Source: Saturnia japonica (Eukaryota > Arthropoda > Insecta > Lepidoptera > Saturniidae). From it: 64,000 nt of DNA. Of the stretch, positions 11,668 to 25,624 are shown piece by piece. The stretch lies in the NCBI GenBank assembly GCA_033032175.1, contig CM065320.1, positions 7,068,001 to 7,132,000 on the forward strand. Direction: 5' to 3'. The position numbers and the translations under genes were made by a program. How positions within the stretch are numbered: the first letter of the stretch is position 1; the number at the start of each line of letters is the position of its first letter. The notes beneath the pieces were generated by a model that worked only from the letters and a program-made list of their open reading frames with translations, was not told where the DNA came from and did no database searches.

Positions 11668-14039
11668 TGTTTATTGATGCAGGAGGTAATATCCGGAACC
11701 ACGGATATGATTAAAAAAAAATTCACTAGTTGGAAGACACATTACCTCTGAGTATTCTATTTTTTAGTCTGATAAGATCCCATAGAACCCATGACGTCGC
11801 GTGGGTTAGATTGCGGGGCGCAGTTAGTACATTATAATAAAAAATATTATATATCACTAGCTGGCCCGGCACACGTTGTTCTGGCCTTTCTGGTAGTTAA
11901 TGGCTCGACCACAGTGCCATCTATCGGAACGTAACAATCTGTAAACCATCGTATGGATAAAAAAAATGAACCAGAGGAAAAGGAAATTAGGATTAACATT
12001 TTTACAATAAATTTGCTCGTATATTTCAAAATGAAAAATGATGTCTACAACACTTCTATACATTTAAAAAGTTAATTTTTTTTAATAATATTGTGGAGAG
12101 GCATCCTACCCACGTTTAACAATATTTACATGACTAATGGCTCGCAATTTTACATAAAAGTGCAAAAGCGAGTGAACTTAGGCACACACCAGTGAAGTGG
12201 TCCAATTTGCATGTTTTATGCAAACGCTGAGTGATGCGGTCGCGGCCGTCGCGGACACTGCACGCGCATACATGCACTTTGAAATTTTTATGTGCCATTC
12301 CCACAAATCGGACACCGCTGATTTTTACGAGGAACTATATCGTGTGTTTACTAAATTCTTTTTATAGTTTCATTCTTTGTAATAAATTATGTTAATATTG
12401 GTTATTGTACGCTCAAAAAAGACTGCCAGAAATCATAAAATATTTATTGTACATAGTATATTTCTGGATAATTTACAAACTGTTTTTAACTCATAATAAA
12501 ACATTATTACGTAGAATAATTGTAGAACTGGCAGCAATTATGATTTCATCGCAGATTTCACTATATAGTTAATTTTTAAATTTCATTGACAGTTAAATAA
12601 GATTTTTACACAGTGGATTTTATAGGTACATGGTGATAAACCCTTCACAGCGTCACTTTTTTATTTTGTCGGTTTTCGAGATCAGTAATTTATAGACAGA
12701 CCAAGAGGCTTGCAGGATGGTATAATAGAGGTGATGGACTACAGATTTTTGTTCTCTCAGTGGTAGCGGTTCAGTTCTGTCATTTTACCATGCTACTTTA
12801 AAAAGTGTATTAACGTATAAAGTTATTAAAATATTCCATACCATTAATTATTGTAAGCTATGATTATTTTTCTCTTTTGATAAAATTTGTACCATCACTT
12901 TGTACCCTGTGTCTGTTTCTTGTTACAACGTACCAGCAATCCAAATATATGGGGATTTAAACGTTTTTATCATTGCCCATGCATTTTACGCCTAATGTGG
13001 CCTTAATTTAACTTACGTTTATAAATTTCAGCTATCTAAAACGGTGTAAGCTCCAAAACAACAAACTTTTATATAGAGAAGCCATCGCTTGAATACAGCA
13101 CTAGCTAAATTGTATTGTTCGTTTTATTGCAAGTGCGGATGGCGTAGCTCTCGCCAGAATTATTTACTATGTAACAGCACATGCACTTTATTTCATCCAA
13201 CGATTTTAACTATTGAAATCTTTATTTTATTTGGCACTATTCCGATGTGTGATATGCACCAAATTATTTTAACAATTATGCACACATATTTGAATACATT
13301 TGATACTGTGAGTAAAATATACAGGTTGTAAATAAATTAAAGTAATGGATACAATTGAGTTTATTCAAACACAAAATAAACCGATATTATCACACATTAC
13401 CTTGCAAAAAATAATAATATGTAAACACAGTAATAAATGGAAAATAAACTATTTTTAAATACCTAACGAAAATTTTATGAGCAGACTTAATATTTGGTTC
13501 AAAATATTACTCTAAAATGGTTTGAGCTCTCATCAACAAAACTTTATTAGAGCATTTATTGTATTAGGTGTCATGAATCAATAAAGATTAAATAGAAGAC
13601 GCAGTATATAATTATCAAGGCCTCTAGCATCTAATTATTGAAGATTTGAACAATATGTATATAAATTGTAATATAAATACAATTACGCAAAAAACGACAC
13701 TAGCACTAAGATTATAATAATGTATGTATAACGTAGATTATCAGTAATCCTGTCAATATAAGTTGAAAACCACAACAATGAGACTACTAGACGCAAAATA
13801 TAAAATCATAATACATGATGAAACAATATCTAATTCCCTATTTAACTTTAACTCCAATTCTTTTGTCTACTAAAAGACTTCAGAACGTTTCGCTTAATTC
13901 GTACTTCCTTTGTAATGTATTTAGGGACAATAGTTCACCGATTGCAGTCTTCTTTTAGTAATTTTATTTTCAACTATTATCCATTGTCGAAAGAATTGTA
14001 TCAATACAAAGTCTATATACCTAGAAGAACATACTGAAT
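11668..14039. other. intergenic, repeat remnants and a CpG-rich patch, no gene
   Basis: A repeat head CTAGCTGGCCCGGCACACG lies at about 11869. A CpG-rich patch at about 12237-12270 (GCGGTCGCGGCCGTCGCGGA) stands out from the AT-rich surroundings. The remaining AT-rich sequence to 14039 has no credible coding frame. Confidence 0.45.
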
Positions 14040-14327
14040 TTGTTAAATTAGAAAACACGAAGAGAAAGGTAGGGCACAGAGAAATTTCTTTGGAGATTTC
14101 TCTCTACTTGAGGCAGTCCGACTGGTAGAATACCACCCACCCTACAGAAGATTACCTTGTGTTGTATTCCTGTCGTGAGTAAGGTTTCCAGAGCTTTTTG
14201 GGGTAGGGGGTTCAAGGGCGGCAATGCGCTAGTGATACCTTTGGTATCATAAGCCTCCATAGGTCACCGCTTACCATCAGGCGGCCCGTATACTTATTTG
14301 CCACTTTTGTTGCATTAAAAAACCCTA
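14040..14327 (+). repeat. LINE 3' UTR fragment
   Basis: Shares CACAGAGAAATTTCTTTGG, ACCCTACAGAAGAT and the terminal CCGCTTACCATCAGGCGGCC...TTTGCCACTTTTGTTGCATTAAAAAA with copies at 33170-33470 (plus) and 60425-60640 (minus). The A-run at the end marks the 3' terminus. The copy at 32945 carries the C-terminal ORF2 coding end just upstream, so this is the 3' tail of a non-LTR retrotransposon. Confidence 0.75.
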
Positions 14328-14568
14328 GACTATTAATCCAATTGTGTATTTTAAATATTAATTGTGACCAGACTTCATCTTTAAAAGACTTCAGTGATTC
14401 AATTAAGGACTTCTAAGATAAATAAAAATCAAACTCCCTTCAATTGAATCTCAGACTTAAAGGTTCCTAAAGTTATTATTATATAGAAACCAACTTTTCT
14501 ATTTTTACTTTATTATTAGATTTCTTGCATTTTACTACTGTAAACAAGCCTCTGGTTTTATGCGTTAT

Positions 14569-15841
14569 ACATTCAGTCAAAAAAGTATCGAGAATGGATG
14601 ATTTGTTTATGGTTCTACATTCAATTATTTTTTTGTTAGATTGGCACAACTGTTTTTCACTTTGGCGCGAAGTTTAAATTGCATCTATCATTTAGATTAA
14701 ATACAGTGTTGTTTTTAGGTAGATCATATCTAGTGTGTATTGAGAATTTCATAATGGACAAAAATATCGAACAAGAGTTTGTCTTGCATCGCCAATGGAA
14801 TTTCCTGTTCGGAGACACTGAAAATGTTACGGAAGACTTACGGTGAATCAACTTTATCAAAAACACGAGCTTATAAGAGGTAGATAAATTTCAAAAGCGG
14901 TCGAGATATGCTGGAAGATTTGCTTCGCCCTGGTAGGCCATCAACGTTATCAACTAAAGTTAACATCGCAAAAGTGATGGAAATAGTGAAAATCCTCATT
15001 CAAGTTTGAGAGAAATAGCCGCTGAACATTCTGTGTCTCACAAGTCGATCCGTATCATTTTAATTAATCACTTGTGTATGAAACATGTTGCCGCTCAGAT
15101 AGTCCCAAAAGACCTGATTTTTTTCAAAATCTCAATCGCATAAGAGTCGCTAAGGATACGCTAGAACGAGTTAATTCCGACCCAACATTCATGATTCGTG
15201 TTACTGATGAAGAGACGTGGTTTACGAGTTTGACATGCAAACAAGCTTCGGAGTGGCGCCTTCCAAATTAACCGAAACCAAAAAAACCAAGCCAAAGTCG
15301 ATCAAAAGTCAAAATCAGGTTGACTGTTTTCTTTGACTATTACGGTGTTGTGCCCTCGGAACTCTTACCGGATGATGAAACGTCAAATGAAGTATATTAT
15401 TTGTGCTTTATGCGGCGTTCAAGAGAGCAAATTCGACAAAAAAGGCCAGATTTGTGAGAATAAATTCTTGAATTTTGCACCACGATAATGCGCGTTCGCA
15501 CAAAGCCATCATTGTGAACGAGTTTTTGACCAAAAACTCAACAAATACTATCGAGCAACCACCTTATTCACCAGATACGGCTCCAGTCAACTTCTTTTTT
15601 TTTCGTAAACTCAAATAACCACTTCGTAGCACCCGTTTTATTCGGTAGAAGACATAAAGGAGAATTCGCGACGAGAACTAAACTCAATTCAGGAAAAAGT
15701 GTTTAAGAAATTTTTTGATGATTGGATTATTCGTTGGCGTAAGTATATCGTTTCTGAAGGAGCATACTTTGAAGGCGATAAAATAAATTTGGATGAATAA
15801 CTAACAATTTGTGTATTATTGACAGAGTACTTTAACGGGTA
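14569..15841 (+). mobile_element. decayed mariner-like element
   Basis: Contains a mariner transposase reading interrupted by frameshifts and stops (see the next entry). Candidate ends are TA followed by CATTCAGTCAAAAAAGTA on the left and, on the opposite strand, TA followed by CCCGTTAAAGTACTC on the right. The two ends match only partly, so exact boundaries are uncertain. Confidence 0.7.
14754..15800 (+). pseudogene. mariner transposase pseudogene (DD34D type)
   Basis: Begins MDKNIEQ at ATG 14754 and ends ...EGDKINLDE at a stop at 15798-15800, the usual ends of this mariner subfamily. Along the way, in shifting frames, one reads the helix-turn-helix part (YGESTLSKTRAY), LREIAAEHSVSHKSIR, the degraded first catalytic block (TDEETW), VFFDYYGVVPSELLP, HDNARSHKAIIVNEFL with the second Asp, and EQPPYSPDTAPVNFFFF. 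In the last block the third catalytic Asp appears changed to Asn (PVNFF instead of P-D-FF). Several single-base shifts and at least two stops make it inactive. Lies downstream of the CRAL-TRIO gene, in intergenic DNA. Confidence 0.9.
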
Positions 15842-16339
15842 GGTACACGCGTTTAGTAAAAACTATAGTAAGACTGGCTGACGTTAGATAAACTTACCGA
15901 TGTCATTGGTTGTTTAAACCGATGTAGCTCATGCTAAAAATTCCAAAATTATTAAAAACATCATCATTCATAATTTGAATTGTATTAAGATATCGAATGT
16001 TAGAAATGAAGTAAAAGCAACGAAGGTGAGTTCTGAAACTGATATGTCTACTTGAATAAATTTGAATTCATTTGGTATAAAACCCGATCAAACTTTTAAT
16101 AGAGTTTTCGTTAACTTGGACAAGTGTCAGTTCACACTCCTGGATATTTTTTCAAGTGTACACGTGAAATATTTTTTTATACATTTTTTTGTTTCTGTCA
16201 AAACTCTATGTTAAGAAGGGTACGTAATATACTGTTAATGTCCAGCAGTAACTAACAGATGACCACTATAAAATCTATTAAAGTATGCTTTAATATCAAT
16301 AATATATATGAATAGTACTTTCTAGATGGCAATAAAATA

Positions 16340-16830
16340 CATACTAGCTGTGCCCGCGGCTGCGCTTACGTGGACTACAGACTTCCGTTGATCGGGCACA
16401 CGCATGAATCATGCTACCACCTTTCCCTATTAATTAATGTCAAAAATTGTTTTTTTCTAAGTCTTTTTAAGATCTTTAATTATAAACTAAATTAATTTGA
16501 TAGATCTCAGAGTGTTTAATCACCGTAAAGCATTTAACGCCTTAAAATCATCGTTTTTTTTTTCGAAATAATTTTTATTTGCGCGGAACCCTAATTCTTT
16601 TTCTAAAATAAAAGTAGCCTAAGTTACTCCTTATAACATCAGCTATATGCCAGTGAAAGTCCCATCAAAATCGGTCTACCCATTTCGGAGAATAACTGGA
16701 ACAAACAGATAAACAGACAAAAATTTAAAGAATTGATTTTTGTTATAAGTTCCTATAGTTAATTTCATTTAGTAAAAAGTTATTATTTTGACATTACAAA
16801 CAGACACTTTAATTTTATTTATTTATTTAG
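16340..16830 (+). repeat. interspersed lepidopteran-type repeat (CTAGCTGTGCCCGCGG family)
   Basis: Starts ACTAGCTGTGCCCGCGGC and contains CTAAAATAAAAGTAGCCTAAG, AAAATCGGTCTACCCATTTC and AACAAACAGATAAACAGACA near its end. A second plus-orientation copy is at 52262-53225 and an inverted copy at 20160-20445. I cannot assign a transposon class. Confidence 0.7.
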
Positions 16831-17000
16831 ATCATATTAAAACAGTGATGTGTAAATGGACTCTAACAAATAAATATGTAGATAAAATCAAACCAAATAT
16901 TGTTAATTCTATATTTTAATATAAAATAGCCTTACATCTGCTGTTCTGGTTAGGTTACCATAAAACTGATTGAGATTTATAGATTATTATTTATCATTTA

Positions 17001-20000
17001 TCAATCAATTTCTAGATTCTTGAAAGTTCCTTCTAAATTTGGGAAAAAGGAACTCATGCTCTTTGGTTGACCCAGTCGTTTCGTTTCATCCACTCTCTTC
17101 TTCGATTCTTCTTTGAAAAAGCTCCTGTTTGCTTTCAATTTCTTCAATATTTCTTCTAAAATGTTATTCAATTTAATGGTAACGATTAGATACGCTTTAA
17201 TTAAAAATGTTTTTTTTTTTAATAATTATGCCTTTATCTATGTAGGCAATTTCGCCGATCTCAAGAAAAAATATAATGTCTCATACAAAATTAGAACCCT
17301 TTTATATACCCAAAAGTTAATTCCTTAAACTCTTGCGGTCACATGGGATCCTATTATTTTATTAACAGGCTTTTTAAAGTCCGAACTTCTTACTAATTAC
17401 TACTTAACTGGTCTTAATAATTATTTAACTTGGTTATTAAAGAAGTAAACATATATAAATAGGAGTAATTTCAGAATATAATATGAACACTCTGGAACCA
17501 ATATGCTGAGAAAGTAGAGATTACTGATCATCTAATTTTAATAAAACTATATGAAGGACGTTTTCAGTAGCTGTGGGCAATAGCGGCTTGTTTGGAAAAC
17601 GAAACGAAACTATTTATCGAACTCTGTTAATCGTTTCCAAAACTATGTACATTAGTTAGCTGGTTTTTCAGTTTTTAAAACTAGCTGCTTTTTATCAGCA
17701 CGAGGTAATTGTCGCTGCCGTGTTTTCATATAATTATATACATTACGAAGCATTCGTTGACGCTGTAATTACCTACGACACAAACTCAATCCAAGAAAAA
17801 TGAGTTATCCGCATAGACATAGACAAATTAAACAATATAAAGGGAAATTAAACTCTGAATTTAATTACCTTTTAATGTGATACCGTCTTTATATATTCCT
17901 CCTGCATCTTTCGGTAACGCTTTTATAGGTAAGTATTCTTCAAATGTGTTAGAACAAATGTGATGAATTTTTATAATATTAAACATATCATTTTTTATAA
18001 ACGGCTTGATCATTGATAATAATTTATCCATGTAACTTGAAGCGTTGATGAAATGAAACTCCTTGAGTCGAGCGAATAAGGCTTCCTAAAATAAATACAC
18101 AAATGAGTATCTTATATAATGATTTTTTTTATATTTCATTACTTTTAACTTTCAAAAAACATGTATTAAGCACATTACATAGTAGCTTACATTTTAATTT
18201 ACTCGCCGGTCTGTGCTGGTAATTGTAGCTACAACTAAACTCAAAACAAATCTTTTTTTTTAAATATCGGAATAAAATTTTAATATAAATGTAATAATAA
18301 AAAGAAGTATTTATTAATAAAAAAATACTACAGACTCTTATTCTGTACTCTTTACAAAAAACGAATTATTATTATTTAATATGTTTTAAACTTATTTATT
18401 TAACGAACATTTAATGAAGTTAATATTGACTTAGTACTGAAAATAAAGTAATTTATAAATAGGTACCTGCAAAAAATAAAAGAATTGTTGAGCTACATTC
18501 AAATCGAGACGTGATATATGTCCAAGAGTCACTTTATCCATGTTCAATACAATAACAAACCCGGGAACTGTCCCTTCCTCGTATTGGATTAAGTCAAATA
18601 TCATTGTAAATGCTCTGCAATATATTAATACAAGTTATTTTTTTAGTTCTTTATAGATTGTAACTTTGTTACCACAATTTATGCTAACAGTATAAACCTA
18701 AAGGGGAAACTTGTTTCCATGTACAGCTGCCGGAAGACACATGAAGGAGTTTGGCGATAAATTTTCAATTTGAGGGTGGGAGAGTATTAAAAAATATTCT
18801 TCCTTGCTATGGTTTTATCACGATAATTTGGTTCATCGAAAGCTGAGGATCGTTGGAGGAATTCGAACTCACGTTGATCGACGCGATGTCCGCACACGCT
18901 ACCACTAAGTCATCATTACTTCAAAATAAGTAGAAGACCTTGTTCATGTTCTTTGTACCTATATCCTTTAAAACACAGGATTGATTCACAGCAAAATTAT
19001 TAAATACGTTTGACATGTAATAATAAATAAATTTTAATAAGTTGTATCGGCATAATATTTTTTAAACTTTTTATTGATCGGCCGTAGCTCTTAAAAGTCT
19101 GTGTAATTCCATTCAAAAAAGTTATACTTGTAAACGACAACCGCTTATTTCTTATGGCCAGTTTTTATGTTATTTATATATAATAGTTAAGTCATATAGT
19201 TAAGTATAATAGTTATGATGAATGGAAATAATTAAAAGTTTCCAAATTAATTAAATAGTTTTATTTGTTTATTGTATTCGTATATGTAAATCCTACTACC
19301 ACAAGAAAATTTTAAAAAACACAGCATGTAAATAATCTACGTTATTATTATAATATAATTATACTTTTGTTTTATTGTGTGAATTCATAATATTATAGAT
19401 AAGTAAATAACAAATCGTACCCACGATTGGCTCAATAAATTATAGTCGGTTCAATAAACGAAGAATAGGTAACATACATACACATATATACCCACTTACT
19501 TGACGACATCGCTATAAACAAACTTATCAGGATCAGCATCTAATAACTGACAGTATACGGGTCGATATCCTTTGTCTGTTGCTGTAGTCAACGGTGTGAT
19601 TAACCTGGTAAGAAAATTTATGCCAATATAAAGGAAATGTAGTTTTTTGTATATTTGATAATTTCAGTACAAAATCCTTATGTTAAAAATAATTCATTAT
19701 TCATGTTAAAGTTTACGGTAACGAAGTAATCTTTGATTTTTTTATAAAGATGGGGAATATTACAGTCCTCCAATAAGACAAGGCTGGGTGGTTTTATAAT
19801 AATAAGTTTAGTGCGTATTAGATTGTCCTATTGTGTGTATAAATTTCAACTTTCACAAAACCACGACGCGGCAACAATGACAGAAAATCCTGAGGGAAGT
19901 ATCGAATTGAACATCAATAAAATATGTAACAGATTACACAATTAGTAATTAGTGTTCGCAATTACAATTAGCAATTAGTAATTCGCATATAACACTAAGC

Positions 20001-22320
20001 ATAATAAAATAAAGCACTTATTATACGTCCTCTTTCCTTTGTCCAGCTTCAGAAGACTGTTCAACTGAACACCTGCAGAATTGTTAGATTTTTTCAATTA
20101 TACACCTATCCCTTCAGTTTTTTTTTTTTTTGCTATATTTTGAATACGTACGTCGTAACGAAGTGGAATAAATACTTCACATAAAAAAATTAACAATACA
20201 ATTAATAAAATTGAAGTGTCTGTTTGTAATATCAAAATAACAGTTTTTTACTAAATACATATTATTATATTTAGTAGTTATATACAATACCTATAACAAA
20301 CCATCAATTTTTAAAAATGTTGTCTGTCTGTCTGTTTGTTCCTTTCTCGAAACTGTTGGACCGATTTTGACTTTCACTGCTAGATAGCCGATGTCATATG
20401 GAGTAACTTAGGCTACTTTTATTTTACATATAGTCTAGAATACATATATTCAAATGCATCTGATTGTTTATTAAATATTAAAAAAAAAAAATTATTTAGG
20501 TAGGTACTCTGTTCCCGCCACTTCAGCTTTCACTGAGATAATTTTTTGGGTAATGAATTCGAAGTGGCGAGAAGAAACAAACAACTCGCCTATAATTTTA
20601 ATAAAACTTGGATCATTTATAAATAATTATTAAAAATCTAAATTACTATTGTGAAAGTAGATCTGAAACTTTCAAACACAACAAAGGGTTGTTTGCTTGT
20701 TCTAAAATCACCCAAAAAATGTTTTTTTGGGGAATAAAAGCATTTTTTTTAATACGTTTTTTCTTCCATATATGTACTTTTTCCCCATTCAAATAATTTG
20801 AAACTTTATTTTTCTCAAATAAAGTTGGCAACCCTACTCCCAGTAAGCAATTTAAGCATTAAACCAGTTTTATTTTTTCCTTCAAATAGTTTTCTACAAA
20901 CTTACCATGTCTGTAAGGCATTATCTAACCACTGATCTATTGTTCTGTTTTGATAAAAAGTAAAGAAATTTCTTGTTGTAAAGTTTAAATCGATACAAGT
21001 TTTCGTGGCTTCTATGTTATTTTCACAACTGTGATAAGCCAATATAATGTCTAAATCTGAAATAAATAAATGTAATATATAAAAAAGGATAAGTGTTAAA
21101 TTAACTAAAATCATTACAAAGTACAAAATAAGTTACAATTCAGTGTTGCTTTAACATTCCAATTCTGACCTTATTGTTTTAATAATTGTAAAAAAAATAC
21201 ATTCATAAAACGAAAAAAACAGATATAGTGTCTTACTTTCAACATTTCATCAAACATATAGTTCAGCATTAAGCATTTAAAAAAAATTATAACATTGAGT
21301 AATAATTATTTGCGTATTGTCATCAAGAGTTTGGAGCATCCTATTTCAATTGAAACAATCGCAGAAATATTAAATATTGGTTTTCATTTCAAACATATTT
21401 ATCGTTACAAGTTATCCCTTACAAGAAAACGGGGAGTATTGTATAGGTTATATTAATTGGATACACCCCGTACGCAAAGGCAAGGCTTGTCTTGAACTTT
21501 GTTTTATTTCAATTTTTTATTTATGCATAGTAGGCTACATATTCTGAAGAAAAGCTTATTTCCAAGGGGGTGTTTTTATATTAGCATAGCCTGAATGATT
21601 ATTTGGACTTCAAGCTAGCATGTACTAAAAGTAACAACTTATAAAAGTTAGAACTAGCAGTCGCCCGAGATTTTGTACCCGTTTATTATAATACAAAACT
21701 GAATATGTGAAAGAATTATGCGAATCAGATCTTTACGGATCAGACTTCTTACGGATATATTCACAAACTTTACCTCTTGAAAATGTTAATATAGATTCGC
21801 AGTGTATAGATTTTTCAAAGTATATATATTTAACATAAACATAATATAGATATAGAACAAAAATTTTTGTGTACACGAAGAAGTTACCTAAGTTAGTTAC
21901 CTCTTTAGCGTAACAAAACAAATATAACTTAATAACTATTTATAACTTATACGTGTGCCAAGAACATGATGAAAAAGTTAGTCATCAATGATAATAAGTA
22001 ATTTAAATTTATTTTACTGACTTTATTTTTTTTGTATGAAAATAATTTTGTCATTAATGGCTTCATAATAATATGTTGCAATTCCATAACATGCTGTTTG
22101 ACCAACTATTTTTTAAGCTTTTTTACGCGCTACTAAACGAACCAAAGAAGTATAACTTTAAAAAAAATACATAAAAATTCAACGTGTGCTTACCAGTAAT
22201 ATAGTTACTAGGTAGATGCGGTTGCGTTTTCAACCACAGTCGTAAATTTTCAATATCTTCCTCTTTTATATTGGGTTGTTTTTCATATTCCTTTTCCATT
22301 CCAATCCTTGTTATTTCCAT
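17001..22320 (-). CDS. CRAL-TRIO domain-containing protein (alpha-tocopherol transfer protein-like), complete, six exons
   Basis: Exons: 22320-22194, 21056-20906, 19604-19500, 18614-18467, 18085-17869, 17155-17001. All introns are GT-AG and all phases join, giving 300 aa, the usual length for insect members. An N-terminal helical CRAL-TRIO-N part (ENLRLWLKTQPHLP, residues about 24-37) precedes the lipid-binding lobe: PGFVIVLNMD, the HFINASSYMDKLLSMIKPFI block, and the ending KALPKDAGGIYKDG. The tail FFPNLEGTFKNLEID is the typical end of insect paralogues. Family members are cytosolic carriers of small hydrophobic ligands such as tocopherols, retinoids or carotenoids; the ligand of this one cannot be told. 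The start is the first ATG of exon 1 (MEITRIGMEKEYEKQPNIKEE); an internal Met at residue 8 is a second choice. Introns hold one SINE and one inverted interspersed repeat. An untranslated upstream exon may exist. Confidence 0.93.
18712..18923 (-). repeat. SINE family 1, minus orientation, in CRAL-TRIO intron 3
   Basis: Shares TGCCGGAAGACACAT, TTTTCAATTTGAGGGTGG and CACGTTGATCGACGCGATG with the other copies. The tRNA-like head lies at the right end (TGGTAGCGTGTGCGG on the minus strand, B box GAGTTCGAATTCC). Confidence 0.8.
20160..20445 (-). repeat. interspersed repeat, inverted copy of the family at 16340
   Basis: On the minus strand it reads CTAAGTTACTCCATATGACATC, AAAATCGGTCCAACAG and AACAAACAGACAGACAGAC, then the TACTAAA...CTGTTATTTTGATATTACA tail seen in the plus-strand copies. 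Sits in CRAL-TRIO intron 2. Confidence 0.7.
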
Positions 22321-24524
22321 GTCGCTTATAATTTCACTTATGTCATGAAATAAATTTTATGAAAATTAAATGTTTATAATACCTATCCTAGATGTAAATC
22401 AATATAGGGAGAAACAAAAGTACGTCTGTAATGTCTGGGACCAATTGACTAATGAAACTATGAATAACTCTATTTGTAAAGTAGGCAGCGTATTCCTTTG
22501 TGCTTCTTACGACATTATAGGTACGACATAAAGTGAAACAAGGTCAATCTACAATTGGAAATGAAATATTGGAACTTTTGAGATGTTTATAGAACTATAC
22601 AGATTTCATTAATTAAAAAATATCTCCGCAATACTGGTAAGAACTTCAACAAAGTATACTTTATTTTACTTACTTAAATATTTTTAGATGAATTTCTTAA
22701 TAAATTTTAAAACTGCAATGATTCTCTTTACACATAGTACTGAAGATATTTATTTGCGTTCCTATACTAGTTTCAAATAAATAGATCATCTTTAGCGAAT
22801 GACCCGCGCTGCCTCTTTAGTCATTAATTATACTATAACAACAAATTAAAATACGGTTATAGAATGAAAGATTTAAAGAAAAATGTAATAAATATAAATA
22901 GTTATTTTATTTGATATAAATGAATACTTTTGTGCTTAAAAGTTTAACACGCATATTGCCGAAGAGATTTTTTTCTGGATCAGGATAAAAAATGTATGTT
23001 TGGAAGTGGAATCGGTTCCAGTGACCTCCTTTTAAATATGGGTTATAATATATTAACTTCTGTATTGTATTGTCTTGTCTTCATGGTGTATGCTTTTGTC
23101 ATTTGTGTACATGATTTTATTTCACGCCATTATTCATTAAATATTACGGTTTGTTGACTAAACTTTATGAAATCTGAATTATAGCACAAGAAATTAGGCT
23201 TTTTAAATTATCTTAAGTACAAAGCTCCAACACTTTTCAAGGTGTTTCAAAGCGAACCTAAAATAAACCTGAGATTTCGGTGAACGTAGGCTTAGATCTA
23301 CGATTCTCAAGTCAAAAATCTCTCTGACAAGGACCGTGTTGTTTTCCAATAGTTGTACTTGCACTTGAAAGCCAGTCGCCTTTCTATGCTTAACTTTTAC
23401 AACATTATCATTACCACACTACTTACCAACTATAATAAACTATAATATAGAACAAGAAAGAGTTACATAGCCGTAATGATAACATATGAGTTTTAATCGT
23501 GTATTTTTGTTTTAAAGGACATGCAGAATATGGTTGCTTAGAACGCTGATGTACCAAAATACAAAAGAACGATACCGTTCTTTGTTATTTGTACGTGAGA
23601 TGATGTTGTAAGTGTATGTTTCACGTTACGGTATTGTAACAATGAGTAAATATAACGTCGTTTCCTAAATCCTCTGACTTGTAACTTTGATTAGAGTTCT
23701 CCCTGTAACGTGGATAGTGGACATATCGTAAATGTTTACTGTGCGCATAAACTTTACTGTAACATGTATCTATACATAATAGCGTTTAGCTAGAATTGCC
23801 CTCATTTATATTCAAAATGAGTCACTAATAAATAAACTAGTATTTTATAATCCAAAAAATATTTCATTTGAATGAATACATACGATGAGTAGAGATTTAT
23901 AGAAAATGAAAAATAATAGACGTTTTAATGAAAAGTTATTATAGATGTAGAAACATAATACCAAAAAAGTCTGTCAAAGAATACACTGCAATTAGACATA
24001 ATTTACATATATCATCCACACGTCCAAAACCTTCCGACATCATCAAACACCCATATTATCATGAACATTTTCATTTTATGGTTAAGTATATTGGGTTTAT
24101 TTTGCTTGCATTATTATTAATACATCGTTAATCCGTATACGATATATGAATAACTCAAGTTTTATAAATAATACTAATTTTATTACGAATATACAATGTC
24201 TACATTAATTTGGCAACCCCTTGTACATTGGGGTACTTCGAAACTTTTGTAGCATGAAAACTATAGTTATGAGAAGCATATACTGAAAGGTAAGTAGATT
24301 GCTTTGTGTTTACTAAGCACAAACCTAATAATATTTTACTGTAATTATTATCGAATTAATAAAGAAAGTTGCTTTGAAAAATTCAGAAACTATCGTACAT
24401 TTTGAATATTTATATATCACTTATAATAGGTATTTATAAAATTACTTAATAGAAATCAAATTATCGAGATTTTATTTGTACAGGTGACTGGCATTTCCAT
24501 AAAATGCTTCATTTATCGTCATAG
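22321..24524. other. 5' flank of the CRAL-TRIO gene, no further gene seen
   Basis: AT-rich. The promoter and any untranslated exon of the CRAL-TRIO gene should lie here, but I see no distinct TATA or initiator I would defend. No transposon ends recognised. Confidence 0.4.
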
Positions 24525-24737
24525 ATTTGGCGCTATGGCTACTATCTCACCTGATCTTATTTTCAATTTGAGGGTGGTAGCTAACCAGGCAATTATTAGA
24601 AAAAGTTCTACCACCATGCTATGGTTTCATCACACTGTTTTCCTTCACCGAAGACTGGGGTCTTATTCAAATGATTCGAACTCACGTCGATCGGCGCGGA
24701 GGTCGTACACGCTACCAACTGAGAAATCATCATTATA
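24525..24737 (-). repeat. SINE family 1, minus orientation
   Basis: Contains TTTTCAATTTGAGGGTGG, CTACCACCATGCTATGGTTTC and CACGTCGATCGGCGCGGAGG. The head at the right end has a B box (GAGTTCGAATC on the minus strand). Short frames over it are accidental. Confidence 0.8.
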
Positions 24738-25624
24738 AACTAATTACAATAAAAAATATTAGACGTACTCATCAGATCAGAAGGCTAAGACCGGGAGCTA
24801 TTAGATTATTAGATCTACTTCTTGCAGTTTCTTTAATTCATAAGTTAAATATAAAGACATTTAGTTAATAAATACATAAAGTTTTTTTCATCTCTTTGAA
24901 AAGCGCGATTTGTTCATCTACCAATGTCAACGTTTTATTTTCATGGTCACAATAGGTACTTCTATTTGAAATTGTTTATAACTTCTCCAATGTTAGTTTG
25001 TTATTATTTTCCTAAAACGAAATTATACTAGTTACGATTTGGTAGTACTTACTTGATAGCTTACCAAAACTTTAAAAGTATATTTTGAAGCACCTTAAAA
25101 TTAATATTCTGTCTTACTGCCTCATTTTGAATTCAATTGTATCAATGAAGGTATAGAAATAAAACCATTCCATCATCAATCAACCTCCTGCCAAAAATCT
25201 CATCTATTCATTTATTCATCACCAAATAAACCTTTACCCGTCATGATATTCAAATTAATTCGAGTAAATGTACCCACTGATTTGTTTAATTATTATCCTG
25301 TATCGAATAAACATATTTACGCCCTTGTCCGAGTTTCCAGAACATTGACGACGTATAAACTTATTATGTACTCATGAGCAGTTTATAGACGGGTGAGTGA
25401 ATCTGCTTACGGTCCACCAACCGCTTTCAAAGTGGGACGGTTCACCTATATCCCTTTACCCTTACATGTATTAAGGGACATAACACAGGCCAGTAACATT
25501 ATTGCAAGAGTTTATTAATATAAATCTTATTCGTCACGGGTGATTTTTTAGTACAATAAGAAGTTAATTTTGTAAGTAAAATTGAACATTTCGAATTTGT
25601 AAAATTTAGAGTATGATTTAAGCA

